NCBI GenBank assembly: GCA_963971575.1
Contig: OZ020617.1
Location: 36,237,626 to 36,301,625, forward strand
Source: Liopterus haemorrhoidalis
Lineage: Eukaryota; Arthropoda; Insecta; Coleoptera; Dytiscidae
Length of the DNA: 64,000 bases
Direction of reading: 5' to 3'
The notes beneath the pieces were generated by a model, which did no database searches, was not told where the DNA came from, and saw nothing but the letters and a program-made list of their open reading frames with translations. Below, piece after piece: positions 53,388-64,000 of this stretch. The number at the start of each line of letters is the position of its first letter. The first letter of the stretch is position 1. The position numbers and the translations under genes were made by a program.

Positions 53388-54990
53388 CACTAGCTGGATT
53401 ACCCGTACTTCGGACGGTTTTATATTACAGTTTCAAGTAAAACAAAATAATTGTTTCTTTATTGTAAACCACTGTTTTGTATATATTTTTGATGTGGAAA
53501 CGAGGCGACAGCAAACCAATACTGGAGGACAGAAAAATAATTGGAGGAGATAAAGTAAAATAAGATAAAGGGAAAGGTTAGCTATTAAATGTTATCTATT
53601 TTACTTATTTCATTTGTCTTATTTATGTTATCTATTCAATTTATTTTATTTATTGTATCCGTCGGTTTTAAATTTGCTTAAATTTGTTAACTACCTCATT
53701 TGTGATATGTTATTTGTTATTCATTGTCAAGGATTGTAAAAAATTAATATATCTGCATATCTTATTTAAAACCGAAAGGCAAGAATAATAATAAATTGAT
53801 TGATTGATTTGATGTTAAGTAAATAATAAGTGAGATACTTGGTTTATAGTTAGCTCTCCCCATAGTTCCCCAAAACCATTGAGCAGAGAGAAATTTTCTT
53901 TTCTCATATACATTTTACCTGTTAAGTAAATGATAAATGATACATTTCAAACTTATTAGTAACACTCCTTTTTCCACTAAATAATCTTCTTATTAAAAAC
54001 TGCATTGAATAAAACACCAAATATATTTTCTATGTAAAGTAAATATTAAGCGAGATTTTTCAAAATATTAATTTTAGGTACTTCCTAAATATTCATTCAA
54101 TCGAAAAGTATATACAACGAAAAAAAAAAAAAAAAAGTTTTTCATATTATAAATAATTTTTGTTATATACATTTTTGCTGTTGTCAATAATAAGGAAGAT
54201 ATTTCAAAAGTGACACTTTTCGTAACACTTCAAATATTCAACTAATTAAAAAAATGCAGCTTGCGTAAAAAATAGGTGACTACACAACTGCGCGTGCGTC
54301 AAACACACGTGATTTATTTAATGTTTAGTGATTCTAAACAGGTGGTATTATTAGTGTGGGTGTCATGAAACTAATTTTTGTTTCTCGCTTCACTCGGCTT
54401 CTTCTAACCAAATTTTTACTAACCAAACTAACCTAAGATAGTTTTTTGTCATCAAACTAGAATATAGGTTAGCTCTCTCTGCTCGGTTCTAGACTTTAAC
54501 TAACTAAACTAACCTAATTACCTTGTTTTTAGGTACATAGTACTTTATTTTCCCCCATATTAGCCCAATTAAAAATTTGTATCATTGTGCATGCGTTTCT
54601 AGACCAGAAACCATTGATTTAAAGCCACTGATAATATTTGAATTCTTTAGTGAAGTTGTAATGTGCTGCCCTCTGTAAAGAAATTTGTAACTTTATAGTC
54701 ACCTATTCTTTACTCCATCATAAAATGCATTTAATAAAAAAAAAATGTTTTGTTATGACAACAATTTTTGTTATATAAATTTTCCTGTTAAGTCAGTAAA
54801 TAGGGAGATATATTAAGTTTTTAAAATTTTGAACCCCGAAAAATTTTCCCCAGAGTAAAAATTTTGAGATACCTTCTATGTTTGAATTCTGGTTTTATTA
54901 TATCCTCATACTAAATTACATGAAAATATGTCCAGCCGTGTTTGTTTGAATCTCGGAAGACAGGCAGACAAAAATTGTTTTCTTTGCGGA
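53388..54990. repeat. second actagctg-type repeat with tandem body
   Basis: Opens actagctggattacccgtac, like the element at 48798. Inside, a phrase of the form gttaagtaaataataagtgagata recurs in diverged copies near 53813, 53921, 54030 and 54785. The right end is not defined; the last family-like text (gtccagccgtgtttg...gaagacaggcagac) is at 54935-54975. Confidence 0.45.
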
Positions 54991-56093
54991 TATTGGCTTA
55001 TTATCATCTGAGACTTACGGAGCTCCAATATGAGGCTGAAAAACTAAAAAAGCAGATATAGCCTCCAAATTTTATTAAAATAGAAAATGAAATATACTAT
55101 ATAACAAAAAAATAAAATCAAAAAGAATCAAATTTTGCAATGTGCTAATAATTTAGGATAATATGGACTATAACATATATTACGGCCAGACTCCATCGTT
55201 ATATAGTTGGCGTGCGCCAGCGTCCGCTCAGCTCTCTGGTCGGTCGCTAAAAACCTAAATGGGGAAAAATATGAATTCCGTAACCACTGTGAAGTGACTC
55301 CAGCGGTTATCAGCTGTCCAGGGCAAGGTAGAAGGCCGCCAGCCCAGTCTAGAGGTAGATGTGACTATGCAGGGTGGTCCTGTAAATACCAATATCTATG
55401 TGCGGCCTGGATTTTTGTACGGCGCCAGTCACCTCGCTTCTATTGCCCTAAATTCTGGAGGAAAATAAATCCCCAAGGGAAAGGAATAGAGTTCTCGTAA
55501 CAGAAACACGAATGTACTCAATAATAAAATTTATTAACCAACGTAATTATTATCATTCACAAAATAATCAACAAAAAATCAAAGGTAACTCTAACAAAAA
55601 AATCAAATTAATATTGACTAATATACATTTGTTACATTGTGATTTTCCAAAGATAAGCAATAAATTCGCATAAAAAGTAACTAGATGCGGAATAATAAAA
55701 TGATTAATGCTATCAGTTGAAGTGTTTCAAAAGAAGTAGTAGCAACAGGAGCTATATAAAATGATAAGCTATAAAATGTTTCTATTAAACGGATATATTC
55801 ACGTAGAGTGAAAATCTCTGATAGCAATTTCTCCTGTTTGAACTCGTAGGTAAGTTCGACCATTGGTCCATTAATATTCTATCCACATACGTCCTCAATT
55901 CTGTATGCATTATCATCTGCACTGACATATATTTAAATCGACTACAGAAATAGCCTCAGTACGTAATATATTTGAATTATTAATAAATAATTTATAATAT
56001 GTCAATATTACGACCAAAACTTAACAAAAAAATAAGTCTAAATTAAAAATTTGCGCTCATAAATACGATATTTTTTTAATGCTCGCGTAGATC
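54991..56093. other. unassigned DNA
   Basis: A GC-richer patch at 55190-55500 has a 97-codon plus frame without recognised motifs. The rest is AT-rich. Confidence 0.5.
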
Positions 56094-56101
56094 CATTAAC
56101 C

Positions 56102-57746
56102 CAGCGATTTCCAAACTGGGCGCCGCAGATGGGTTACAAGGGCGCCGCGAAAATAGTACAATATTCCTCCAACTGCGTTAGTTAGACCAGTTTTTACTTG
56201 GGGCACCCTGAAAAAATTCAGGTACATTAAGAGCGCCGGAAATCGAATATCTCCATAGTTTGTTTAGTATAGAAAATAATTCGGGGCTTTAATCGTTCAA
56301 CACGTTTTAAAATTACGACTTTTTTTAATGGTTTAATACAAATTAAATATGAAAATTTTGAATTAATAAAAAAGCACAACTCCAAAACGGTTTGAGACAG
56401 CGACCTCCGGTTAATATGTTTGGATTCTCCGTAGATTATTTAATCTAGAAAAAAATTAGGGTTTTAATCATTTAACGCGATGTGAGATTACGACAACTTT
56501 TTTTAATGGTATAATTTAGATAATTTGTTAAAATTGTGAATTAAAAAAAGCAGAACTCAAAAACAGTTTGAGATAGCGATCTGCGATTGAAATTTTTGGA
56601 TTCCCCGTAATTTATTTATTCTGTAATTGGGGGCTTTAATCGTTTAATATGTTTTGAGATTATGACAAATATTTTTAATGATATAATTTACATTATTTGT
56701 GAAATTTGTGAATTAAATAAAATTATAATTCAAAATAACGGTTAGAGAAAATGACCTGAGTTTTTAAAATTTTGGATACCTCGTAGTCTATTTAGACTAG
56801 AAAAAATTTGAAGCTTAATTCGTTTAGCGTATTTTAAAATTATAACAAAGTTTAATATGGCGTGATCTATAGAAATTTTCATCTTTGCATGGACGTATCT
56901 GAAAAACGAAATCCGATAAAGACCTACGGTTGAAATTTTTTAAATCTTGAGGTCTTAATTTACTTGTAAAAATATTTTGAAACAAAACAAATTTTTGAAA
57001 ATTATTCAATCTTTTTTTTTTTTGAAAATTTTAATAAATTCTAACTAAAAAATGGTTAGGGATAGAATCTGATAAACCCTTGAAAAAAACCTTAAAAAAA
57101 GCGTGAATTTTAAACAAAACATTTTTGTCTTCGATTTTATTGAAAATTGGTACAAATATGTATTTTTGGGCATAGATCAACAAAATTTGGTCCATTTTGA
57201 AGTTTGGGCAAAAATTTTGGAATTATTGGCGAAAAACTGACCCAAATCGGCTCTAACACAAACACTAGGAAAGCATGAATTTTTAAAATATTTTTTTCAT
57301 TATCCTCACCCTAAAATTAGCTTAAAACAGTATTTTGGCTAAAATTGGAGTCAAAAATGTTTTGACCAAAATTTCTAAATTTTTGTAGAATTTTTTTTAA
57401 TTTTTGTTTTTTAAAAATTGGTGTAATTATATATCTTTAGCCTTAAATCACAAATATTTGGTCACTTTTGATTAAGGTCTAAAATTTTGACATTTGCAGC
57501 AAGAAAAAAAAAACAGTCAAAAAGTAAGGCTCAGAGCCGATGAAATGTTATCCTGCCTCCTTTTTTTAACTATCTTTTACTAATACTTACTTCTTATCTA
57601 TATCAGCAATTCCCAAATTGTTCGTCGCAGAAATATTCCAATATTCCTCCAATTGCGTTAATTAGACCAATGTTTTGACTTGGGGCGCCGCAGAAACATT
57701 CTAATACATTAAGGGCGCCGGGAACCGAAAAGTTTGGGAACCACTG
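56102..57746. mobile_element. composite hAT element with internal satellite
   Basis: Starts CAGCGATTTCCAAACTGGG and ends AAGTTTGGGAACCACTG; TSD CATTAACC perfect (56094-56101, 57747-57754). The first about 140 bp (56102-56245) and the last 143 bp (57604-57746) are direct copies of one short hAT MITE: both read CAGC-ATT-CCAAA, aatattcctccaa.tgcgtta, ttagacca, acttggggc and acattaag.gcgccgg. The right copy has both hAT ends of its own. Between them lies a tandem array (176-bp period) that fades into degenerate AT-rich sequence. No transposase. Confidence 0.85.
56251..56960. repeat. tandem array, 176-bp period, about four units
   Basis: The motif ctccatagtttgttta and its variants occur at 56251, 56427, 56603 and 56779, exactly 176 bp apart, with a looser fifth near 56946. 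Each unit also contains ggctttaatcgttta, an attacgac word, taatggtataat and aaaa.ggtttgaga.agcgacct. Confidence 0.85.
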
Positions 57747-58244
57747 CATTAACCCATTAATTTGGCCATTATGGGTTAGGTGCGTTTACGCAACCTTTTA
57801 CAATACATTTTTTTTTTTTGCATGGCAACTGCGTTATTTTTATAATATAATTATTTTGCAAGTATTACCAGAGTACCGTTGCTTCATGAATAATTTTATT
57901 TAAAATTTTATTAAAACAGTTTATTTTAAAAAATATTTTGAATTTCATCAATTTTAAATGATTTTGCTACTTAAAATAGATGTGCATTTTTTAAAAACTA
58001 ATTGATAAAATAAAAATATGTTTTTTAGTGAAACCGTACCAAAACATCGTTAACTATTACTAAATTGAGTAAAAATATAAATTTTATGCACTATGCTGAA
58101 AAGTATACATCATTCAAATAAGAAGGTTGCGTATACGCACCTTTGGCCAATACAGTGAAATGTGACTCCTCTTTGCTTCTACTCAGGATATTTATATAAA
58201 TTTATTCCGTATGGCAGAAAACAACAGATTGATTCCAATATCAG

Positions 58245-59063
58245 TTTAGGAACAAAAGTTGTCCTGGAATTACTCTCTGTAATAGAAGAACCTCAAGGGC
58301 ATCAAATTAATTTTTTCAGATTCTAAAACATCAAGGTTTTTTGCAACAGGAACAATTCGTGAAAATCGCACTGCAAATGTCCTCTAGAAAATAACAAAAG
58401 TATGGGGAAGAAACCTCGTGGATCATTTACATGTGCTTTTGATCCTGTGCTGGAAGTTTTAGTCGTGCGGTGGGATGATAATACAGTCGTTACGGTAATT
58501 ACAAACACTTGCACAGCTTACCACTTGTACAGACTAAACATTATAATCGAAAAGAACATAAAGAAATGTCTATACCCCAACCAAATGTTATAACTGAACA
58601 TAACCAATTTATGGGCGGAGAGGATCTTCACGATAATGCTATTGCTAACTACCGAATCAGAATTAACAGTAATAAGTGGTGGTGGCCATTGTTGACCAAT
58701 ATGATTGATAGTACAGTAGTTAACAGTTGGAAAATTTATAATATAGCTAATGATAATAAAATTTCTCAATTGGAATTTCGATCGCAACTAGCAGTTGCTC
58801 TTATGAAATATCAGGGAGATGCAGAGGCAATGGATGTTGACACTAAGGCAACACATTCAAATTATGGACGTCCTTCAAAAAATAGTTTGCCAGGTCCCGT
58901 AATATTTGACAATATTGGTCATCTAATAAAAAGGCACGATACAAATGCAAGAAAAAAATGCATATTTTGTAAAAGCAACACAATCTATTTGTGTAAAAAA
59001 TGTAAAATTCATCTTAAGGGTGCGCACAACCGTTCAATTTCCTATACAAGACTAACAACCTGA
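58245..59063 (+). pseudogene. piggyBac transposase, C-terminal part, frameshifted
   Basis: Reading with three frame changes: LGTKVVLELLSVIEEPQGHQ, a gap, FFATGTIRENRTANVL, then KKPRGSFTCAFDPVLEVLVV and RWDDNTVVTVITN (58402-58510), then PLVQTKHYNRKEHKEMSIPQ, QFMGGEDLHDNAIANYRIRI, KWWWPLLTNMIDSTVVNSWK and finally CIFCKSNTIYLCKKCKIHL. This is the end of the DDE_Tnp_1_7 catalytic domain (the GG.D..D.....YR...R..KWWW block carries the last catalytic Asp region) and the C-terminal Cys-rich zinc-binding domain. The N-terminal half, with the first catalytic Asp residues, is missing. The last 184 codons (58509-59063) are open. Confidence 0.88.
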
Positions 59064-59143
59064 AATAAAATTAGTAACAATCTATATATCAAAATTTTCA
59101 GCGAATTTTTATCTATCTAATAGGATATTTTTAATTGTAAAAA
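59042..59143. repeat. inverted duplication, left arm
   Basis: About 100 bp from the transposase stop codon region (ctatacaagactaacaacct...) recur in inverted form at 59538-59640, about 85-90% identical, with a spacer of about 395 bp. Both arms contain ttttatctatctaataggat. Confidence 0.8.
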
Positions 59144-59537
59144 GAACTGTCATGTAATTGTAAATAAACAAATTGCGTTATAGACGCCATCTTGTAAACC
59201 ATTCGACGCATATTTGTGTACCATGCGGAAAATTATAGCTAAAGCGCCATTCTACAAATATGTTTGGATATAATTTATTCTATTGTGAAAATTACTTATA
59301 GTTACTATACTTGGTAATCTACTTTTGCCGCCATGTCGAATTTGCCGCGGGTTTTAATATAGGTGCTGCGGGTAAAAATGATTTATTTTATGTAAAGAAT
59401 ACTTGTACCAAGTGGCATTTCATTATCATCAAGTATAATATTTTTCGACGAAGGCTCTAAACTATAAACAATCATGTCGAAAAAAATGTTGTCTATTATT
59501 AAGTTATTGAGCAATAACATTTTTACAATAATTTTTT

Positions 59538-59640
59538 CTACAATAGAAAATATCCTATTAGATAGATAAAAATTCTGTGCAAAATTTGATGTATGGATTG
59601 TCACTAATTTTATTTCAGATTGTTAGTTTTGTATAAGAAA
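59538..59640. repeat. inverted duplication, right arm
   Basis: Reverse-complement partner of 59042-59143; it keeps even the last codons of the transposase and its stop region. Confidence 0.8.
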
Positions 59641-59792
59641 CTAATAATCTCTGGGGGTTGTACGTAGCGTTAATCCAGAATGTTTTGAGATGTTCCATTT
59701 AATATAAATATTAATTTTTGTTTCAATAAAATTTTTTCAATAAAAAATTTACGAAAAATGTTTTTTTTTACGCCTGGCCATTAATGGGTTAA

Positions 59793-60395
59793 GGTAGTGC
59801 CAGTCTAAACACGTTTAAAATGAAACAAATGTGACACAGGTATTCTCGACCAGTCAGAAAATGAGGTACGAGAGGATTTACTTGCCAATAGCATAGAAAA
59901 CAAGCATATGATTAAATCGAAAAGATTTTCAAAATCACTATTTTTATTCGTTTAAAGAATAAGAAAGAAATATCTTTCGATTTCTGTCCTGTCTTTGGTG
60001 GACGCTGCGCAAATACAAACACGCTTACGTTTATGTGAATATACTGAAACATAACAGAAGAGATAAAGCAGCAGCCGTACGTAATATGGGTAGTTTAAAT
60101 ACGATATAGAAGGTTAACACAGTATTCTGTGAAATAAATATATATATTTGGGTATCGGCAGTCAGTTCCTCGACTGGTATCTCGATTCTCGAAGAATATA
60201 TAACTATGGTCCATATTAGCTACGTGGGCCATATTTGCCTAACTTACTCGTACATACCAGGGTTAACTTTTATGTTTTTATAAACTACCACTAAATGGCA
60301 ATATTGAAATGTGTCATTACTATATTCTTAAAGTTTGACATTTGTTATTGTGAAATCAGTGGTAGCTTATAAATTGCCCGAGTAGTTTGTTGACA
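59793..60395. other. unassigned DNA
   Basis: No feature recognised; 60255 onward may be the 5' non-coding part of the mariner relic that follows. Confidence 0.4.
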
Positions 60396-61422
60396 GTGAG
60401 CGTTTTAAAAAACAAGTTTGTGAAAAAATTGATATTACTCATGAAGGTTTTAGTTTGATGATTTTTTACGATTTTGGTAAAGGCCTAACTCAACAACAAT
60501 GCACAGATTCGCTTCGTTCAAATTTTTTTGGTAATAAAGCACCATCAGGAAAGACGAATCTCGTGAAGGTCGACCAAAATCGTTTGTGATTCAAAAAAAC
60601 ATCGATGCTGTGCGCAAAATGATTGAAGAAGATTTGCACGTGACTTACCGTGAAATAGAGGTATCCGCAGACTGCAATACATTCGTTTTTGCATGAATAT
60701 TAAGCTGTGAAAAAGATCTGTTCCTGATGGATTCCGCATAATTTGACCGATGCTCAAAAAAAAGTCTCGTGTTGATTGGTGTAAGGGAATGCTAAAAAAT
60801 TCAACTAGGCATTGCAAAATCCGAATACAACATCGTTATAGGTGACAAAACATGGATTTATTCATATGAACCGGAAACTAAGCAACAATCCACTGTTTGG
60901 GTCTTCAAAGATGAACCAAAACCCACAATAGTTGTTCGTTCATGAAGCACTTCCAACAAAATGATCGCTGATTTCTTAGGTTGTACTGGACATGTCCTTT
61001 AGAGGATCGGAGAACAGTTAATGCTGAATGGTTTCACACAACTTTCTGTACCCAGGCAAACAACAATTTGTTTGCCAGAAGTCATCGACAAAATCAAGAA
61101 ACAACCAAAAACGTCGCATCATTCTTCATCATGACAATGCAAACTTCTACACAGCACGTCAAACAATTGATTATTTGAAGGAAAAAAACATCGAATTAAT
61201 GTCTCATTGCCCGTATACACCTGATTTATGCCCTAACGACTTTTTTTGTTCCCCAATGTCAAACAAAAAAAGCGTGGACTACAATTTTCATCACCTCTAG
61301 AAGGTGTTGAAGCCTTCGAAAACCATGTTTTTGAGATACAAACTTCAGAGTAGAAAAAATGTTTCGAGAATCGGTTTGAACGCATGCATAAGTGTATAAA
61401 CCTTAAAGGCGAATATTTTTAA
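60396..61422 (+). pseudogene. mariner transposase, near full length but decayed
   Basis: With frameshifts it reads EKIDITHEGFSLMIFYDFGK, LTQQQCTDSLRSNFFGNKAP, a small deletion in the HTH, GRPKSFVIQKNIDAVRKMIE, HVTYREIE, then GDKTWIYSYEPETKQQSTVW with the first catalytic Asp, ILHHDNANFYTARQTIDYLK with the second, CPYTPDLCPNDFF with the third (D34D spacing), and finishes FENRFERMHKCINLKGEYF and stop. All three catalytic Asp residues survive, but at least six stops or shifts break the frame. Terminal inverted repeats were not found with confidence. Confidence 0.85.
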
Positions 61423-61429
61423 AGCAATT

Positions 61430-61812
61430 AAACTCCAATCAGTCTCAGTCCAATTATAGTCTATTGTGAAAATTCATATATTTCCACATTAAAATGTTTG
61501 GAACGGACAGGAACGGTTAATCATAGTCTAGCCGAACGGTCTGTCCTATACGAACGTTTTTGTCTATAACTTTGTATAATAAATTTATGACGATTATTAA
61601 ATAAGAATTTTATTCAATACCAAATGTATATAGATATTTCTTAGTTTTTGTTAAAACCTAAAGGTGGCCGTCGTATTACAGGTAAATAAACGTCATTATT
61701 AATGTAATTATTCCATTTAGGACCTTTTACAAATAGTAGAATTTATAATGTCTTTTTGGTTTCTTGACACCCTTTTCACTTGCAACTTGAGCCAAGTGTC
61801 TCGATCGCCATA
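61430..61812. other. unassigned DNA
   Basis: No feature recognised. Confidence 0.5.
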
Positions 61813-61820
61813 CACTAGAC

Positions 61821-62806
61821 CAGTGATGGCGAATCTTTGTTCCTAGATGGTTCAAAATTTAATTTGAAAATTTGTAGAATCAAATCTCGGCTCAAATATG
61901 TAATGCGCGAATAATAATGTGCTGCTTCAGTGTGTAAGTATTTGTGTGGAACTACCTGCTAATCTCTTGAACTAACTATGGGCTAGCGACCTTGTGTTTG
62001 ACGAGTATAACACGGCTATATAACAGGTAATAGTTGAATTTCATCTCGCTTTTATTATCATATTTGTCGATTTTCGTACCCTGTCTCGCGCTCGCTTAGA
62101 CCCAACCTTAATCTGCATTCAGAGCTCTTAAATTAATAGACTGTAGACTATATCTTGTGCTCTATTGATTATCACTAACAAGTTTGTCATATGGTAACGC
62201 AAGCAACCGTTCAGAGCTCTAAATTTAATACTCTGTACGTTGTCGATTGTGGATAGTTTTCTAAACTTATAGCTAGTGAGTTGTTTTAATGAGACAGACA
62301 TATAAACACATTGGCTATCTCAGTCTATATCTGTGAGACCGTTCATTTAATTCCTTTACATAACCTAACAAATTGTCATCGCGCCGATTACAACATATCT
62401 CGCTCAAAATTACAAAGACGAACAGTAAATATTATCAATTTAGGTAATTAGGTTAGGTTACGTTAGTAAAAATCTAGGTTAGCATAATTAGGAAAACTAT
62501 AATAGATAATAAATATTTTACGAAGCCACCGTAGTTGGTTTAAAGATACACTGATGTTACACTATTCGCAACTCACTAATTTCCTTAAACTGTAAACGCT
62601 ACGTCGAACATTAAAACAATATTTTAAATATATCACAAATTACAGTTTATAATCTATTAATTTAAAGAGCTCTGAATACAGCTTTAGCTGTCTTAGAATC
62701 TCTCATTAAAATCTTTAGAACTACAAAGATCTTCTTCTGTACGGGTCATTTGAAATCGTCTTACGCGTCACTGTTTGACTCGCGGGTCATACGTTCGCCA
62801 TCACAG
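61821..62806. mobile_element. hAT element family K, copy 2, with nested MITE
   Basis: Starts CAGTGATGGCGAATC and ends GTTCGCCATCACAG, inverted repeats of about 12 bp. Its two halves match the copy at 28930-29336, but acccaacctta and tcttagaatctctc, about 10 bp apart in that copy, are separated here by about 580 bp. No matching TSD was found. Both copies have cactaga just before the left CAG. Confidence 0.7.
62113..62681. mobile_element. TIR MITE nested in hAT family K copy 2
   Basis: The left end carries attcagagctcttaaattaa (62117 on) and the right end its inverted form, ttaatttaaagagctctgaa (62657-62676). A further direct copy of the arm, ttcagagctctaaatttaat, lies at 62209. Comparison with the uninterrupted hAT at 28930-29336 shows the whole segment is an insertion. 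Confidence 0.65.
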
Positions 62807-62949
62807 CCTAAACCCGGTTTTCGCAGGCAACACTCTTAACCCTCTTTTATCCCATCAGTTTGAGGCTAGACTCAAAGTAAATGACAGCTACTACAATTAC
62901 GGATATAAAAAAAAAAAATCTAAAATATAAGTATCAAGTCAACAATAAA

Positions 62950-63307
62950 TTTAAAAAAAACTTGGACATCGCAACGAGCACAATATCTGAAGGAAATTAG
63001 TAATAGGGAGAAAAATAAGAGGACTGCGCCCTTGTGGTAAGGTGTGAAGGAAGAAAAAATATTGCGCAGAATGTGTAGAGAAGGAAGACAGACAATTGAG
63101 CAAATGCTGGAGGAATGCGAAGAAATAAGAAGCAGGGAAGGATCAAGAGAGGAGATCTTGAGCAAAAGTGGAGCAGGATATGCATAGATGCAGGATGTAA
63201 TAACAAGAGGGAAGGAGAATAAAGAATATATATGCCGAGAAGAAAAATGTAGAATAATATACAAAATCAAGAAATTGGATTTCAAGCAAATAGGCAAAAA
63301 TTAAATA
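62950..63307 (+). pseudogene. LINE C-terminal zinc-knuckle fragment, copy 3
   Basis: With stops it reads AQYLKEISNREKNKRTAPLW, then EKILRRMCREGRQTIEQMLE, ECEEIRSREGSREEILSKSG and NKEYICREEKCRIIYKIKKL, ending in a stop before a T-rich tail. The C..C...T-E......C pattern and the basic C-terminus follow the fragment at 39525-39862. No intact frame. Confidence 0.55.
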
Positions 63308-64000
63308 TTTTATTTTAAATTTCATTTTTTCAAGTTTATTTTATTCAGTACAATTACTATTAGTTGCCCTGAGAGAGAAGAGCCCTGAAAATAGGTTTAT
63401 TGTATTTCTTCTTTTACATTAGCAAATTTACAATTTGTACTAATGCCATATGAATTGATATATTATTTTCACTTTAATATTTAAGTGAAAAGTCGTAATA
63501 ATTTTCTGTAAAATTTGCTGCAATATAAAATATTAACAAAAGATTTTATGGTTGAATGATATTCGGATGAAACTAAAAATAGAAAGAAACTGAAATTCAG
63601 AAAGTATAATGTAAAAACTAAACTGAATCTCTAACAGTCTCCATATTGCAGTTTGTTATTTCTGGTTGACTGGTTTCTAGTTTCCGTTCCAGACCGAAGC
63701 CTGGCAAACTCTTTACTTAAGACTGACATCACTGCAAAATCTACCTCTTCTTTAAGATACACGATGCGTTATAACTTGTATCAGAACTCGCGTAGATAGC
63801 ACATTTCAATCTTTGGTTTTAAAGTATTGAAACCAACAGTTTAGTTTCTTTCAATAGTGTTATTTCAACTCTTAAACTAATACTTCTGCAACGAGTAAAC
63901 GACTTTTTAAAATTGAAATATTTTTCAAGAAATAGGTTTTAAAGAAATAATTTGTTTCAAAGAAAATTGTTTCCCAGAAGAGTTGAAGAGATAAATGTCT
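63308..64000. other. unassigned DNA to the window end
   Basis: AT-rich sequence with no recognised gene or repeat end. Confidence 0.5.

Larger units (their letters stand above)
57749..59792 (+). mobile_element. piggyBac element, deleted, 2044 bp
   Basis: Left end TTAACCCATTAATTTGGCC and (reverse complement of the right end) TTAACCCATTAATGGCC, with TTAA at 57749-57752 and 59789-59792. The plus strand encodes the C-terminal part of a piggyBac transposase. The composite hAT TSD (CATTAACC) overlaps the left TTAA, so the hAT landed in this end. The 3' non-coding part has a 100-bp inverted duplication. Confidence 0.85.

Noticed and set aside
60396..61422. active mariner transposase
   Set aside because: The three catalytic Asp residues remain, but multiple stops and frameshifts and a small deletion in the DNA-binding domain break the frame.

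Overview
The window looks like a piece of nuclear genome from an arthropod, most likely an insect. It is strongly AT-rich, has no compact bacterial-style genes, and is built almost entirely of eukaryotic transposable elements typical of insects: hAT, piggyBac, mariner/Tc1, pogo/Tigger, several LINE clades, solo LTRs and a tyrosine-recombinase (Crypton-like) gene. A short run of the arthropod telomere motif (TTAGG, read as CCTAA) occurs at 10469-10487. I found no host gene, rRNA gene, functional tRNA gene or CRISPR array. The species cannot be named from this sequence.

Layout from the left. 0.5-4.3 kb: hAT elements, one 2.1 kb long and holding two nested elements, and a small inverted-repeat MITE. 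5-12.5 kb: mostly unassigned, with a (GA)n tract, one hAT relic, two joined LINE fragments and a CpG-rich block at 8.9-9.9 kb. 12.5-17.2 kb: hAT, piggyBac-like MITE, hAT, then a Helentron/HINE-like repeat carrying a pogo MITE and a tRNA-like module. 18.5-21.3 kb: a pogo-like element split by a LINE, itself split by a mariner deletion derivative. 21.6-25.4 kb: solo LTR, a foldback element made of tandem repeats, a hAT relic, and a Tigger transposase gene split by a hAT MITE. 27.7-34 kb: LINE relic, hAT, Crypton-like fragment, and a second solo LTR split by a LINE whose 604-codon reverse transcriptase ORF is fully open. 36-42.7 kb: two more HINE-like copies (one with a tRNA-like module), a Tc1 deletion derivative, mariner relics, a MITE inside a mariner gene, and a pogo/Tigger remnant. 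45.4-51.7 kb: a Crypton-like gene split by a hAT copy, and an RTE-like LINE split by a second copy of that hAT, which is itself split by a 1.7 kb tandem-repeat element. 56-63.3 kb: a composite hAT holding a 176-bp tandem array and landed in the end of a piggyBac element, a decayed mariner, a hAT with a nested MITE, and a LINE C-terminus.

Many boundaries rest on direct evidence: paired terminal inverted repeats plus target-site duplications (TSDs), 8 bp for hAT, TTAA for piggyBac, TA for mariner/pogo/Tc1 and 4 bp for the LTR. Nesting order gives relative ages. The youngest-looking coding insertion is the LINE at 31.06-33.25 kb; nearly every other coding region is broken by stops, frameshifts or deletion.

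The most unusual features are: a repeat family with subterminal inverted repeats, a terminal hairpin and a microsatellite, two copies of which hold different tRNA-like modules at the same internal position; solo LTRs that keep an ATG mini-exon and a consensus splice donor; a foldback element whose arms are tandem arrays; and a composite hAT made of two MITEs around a satellite array.
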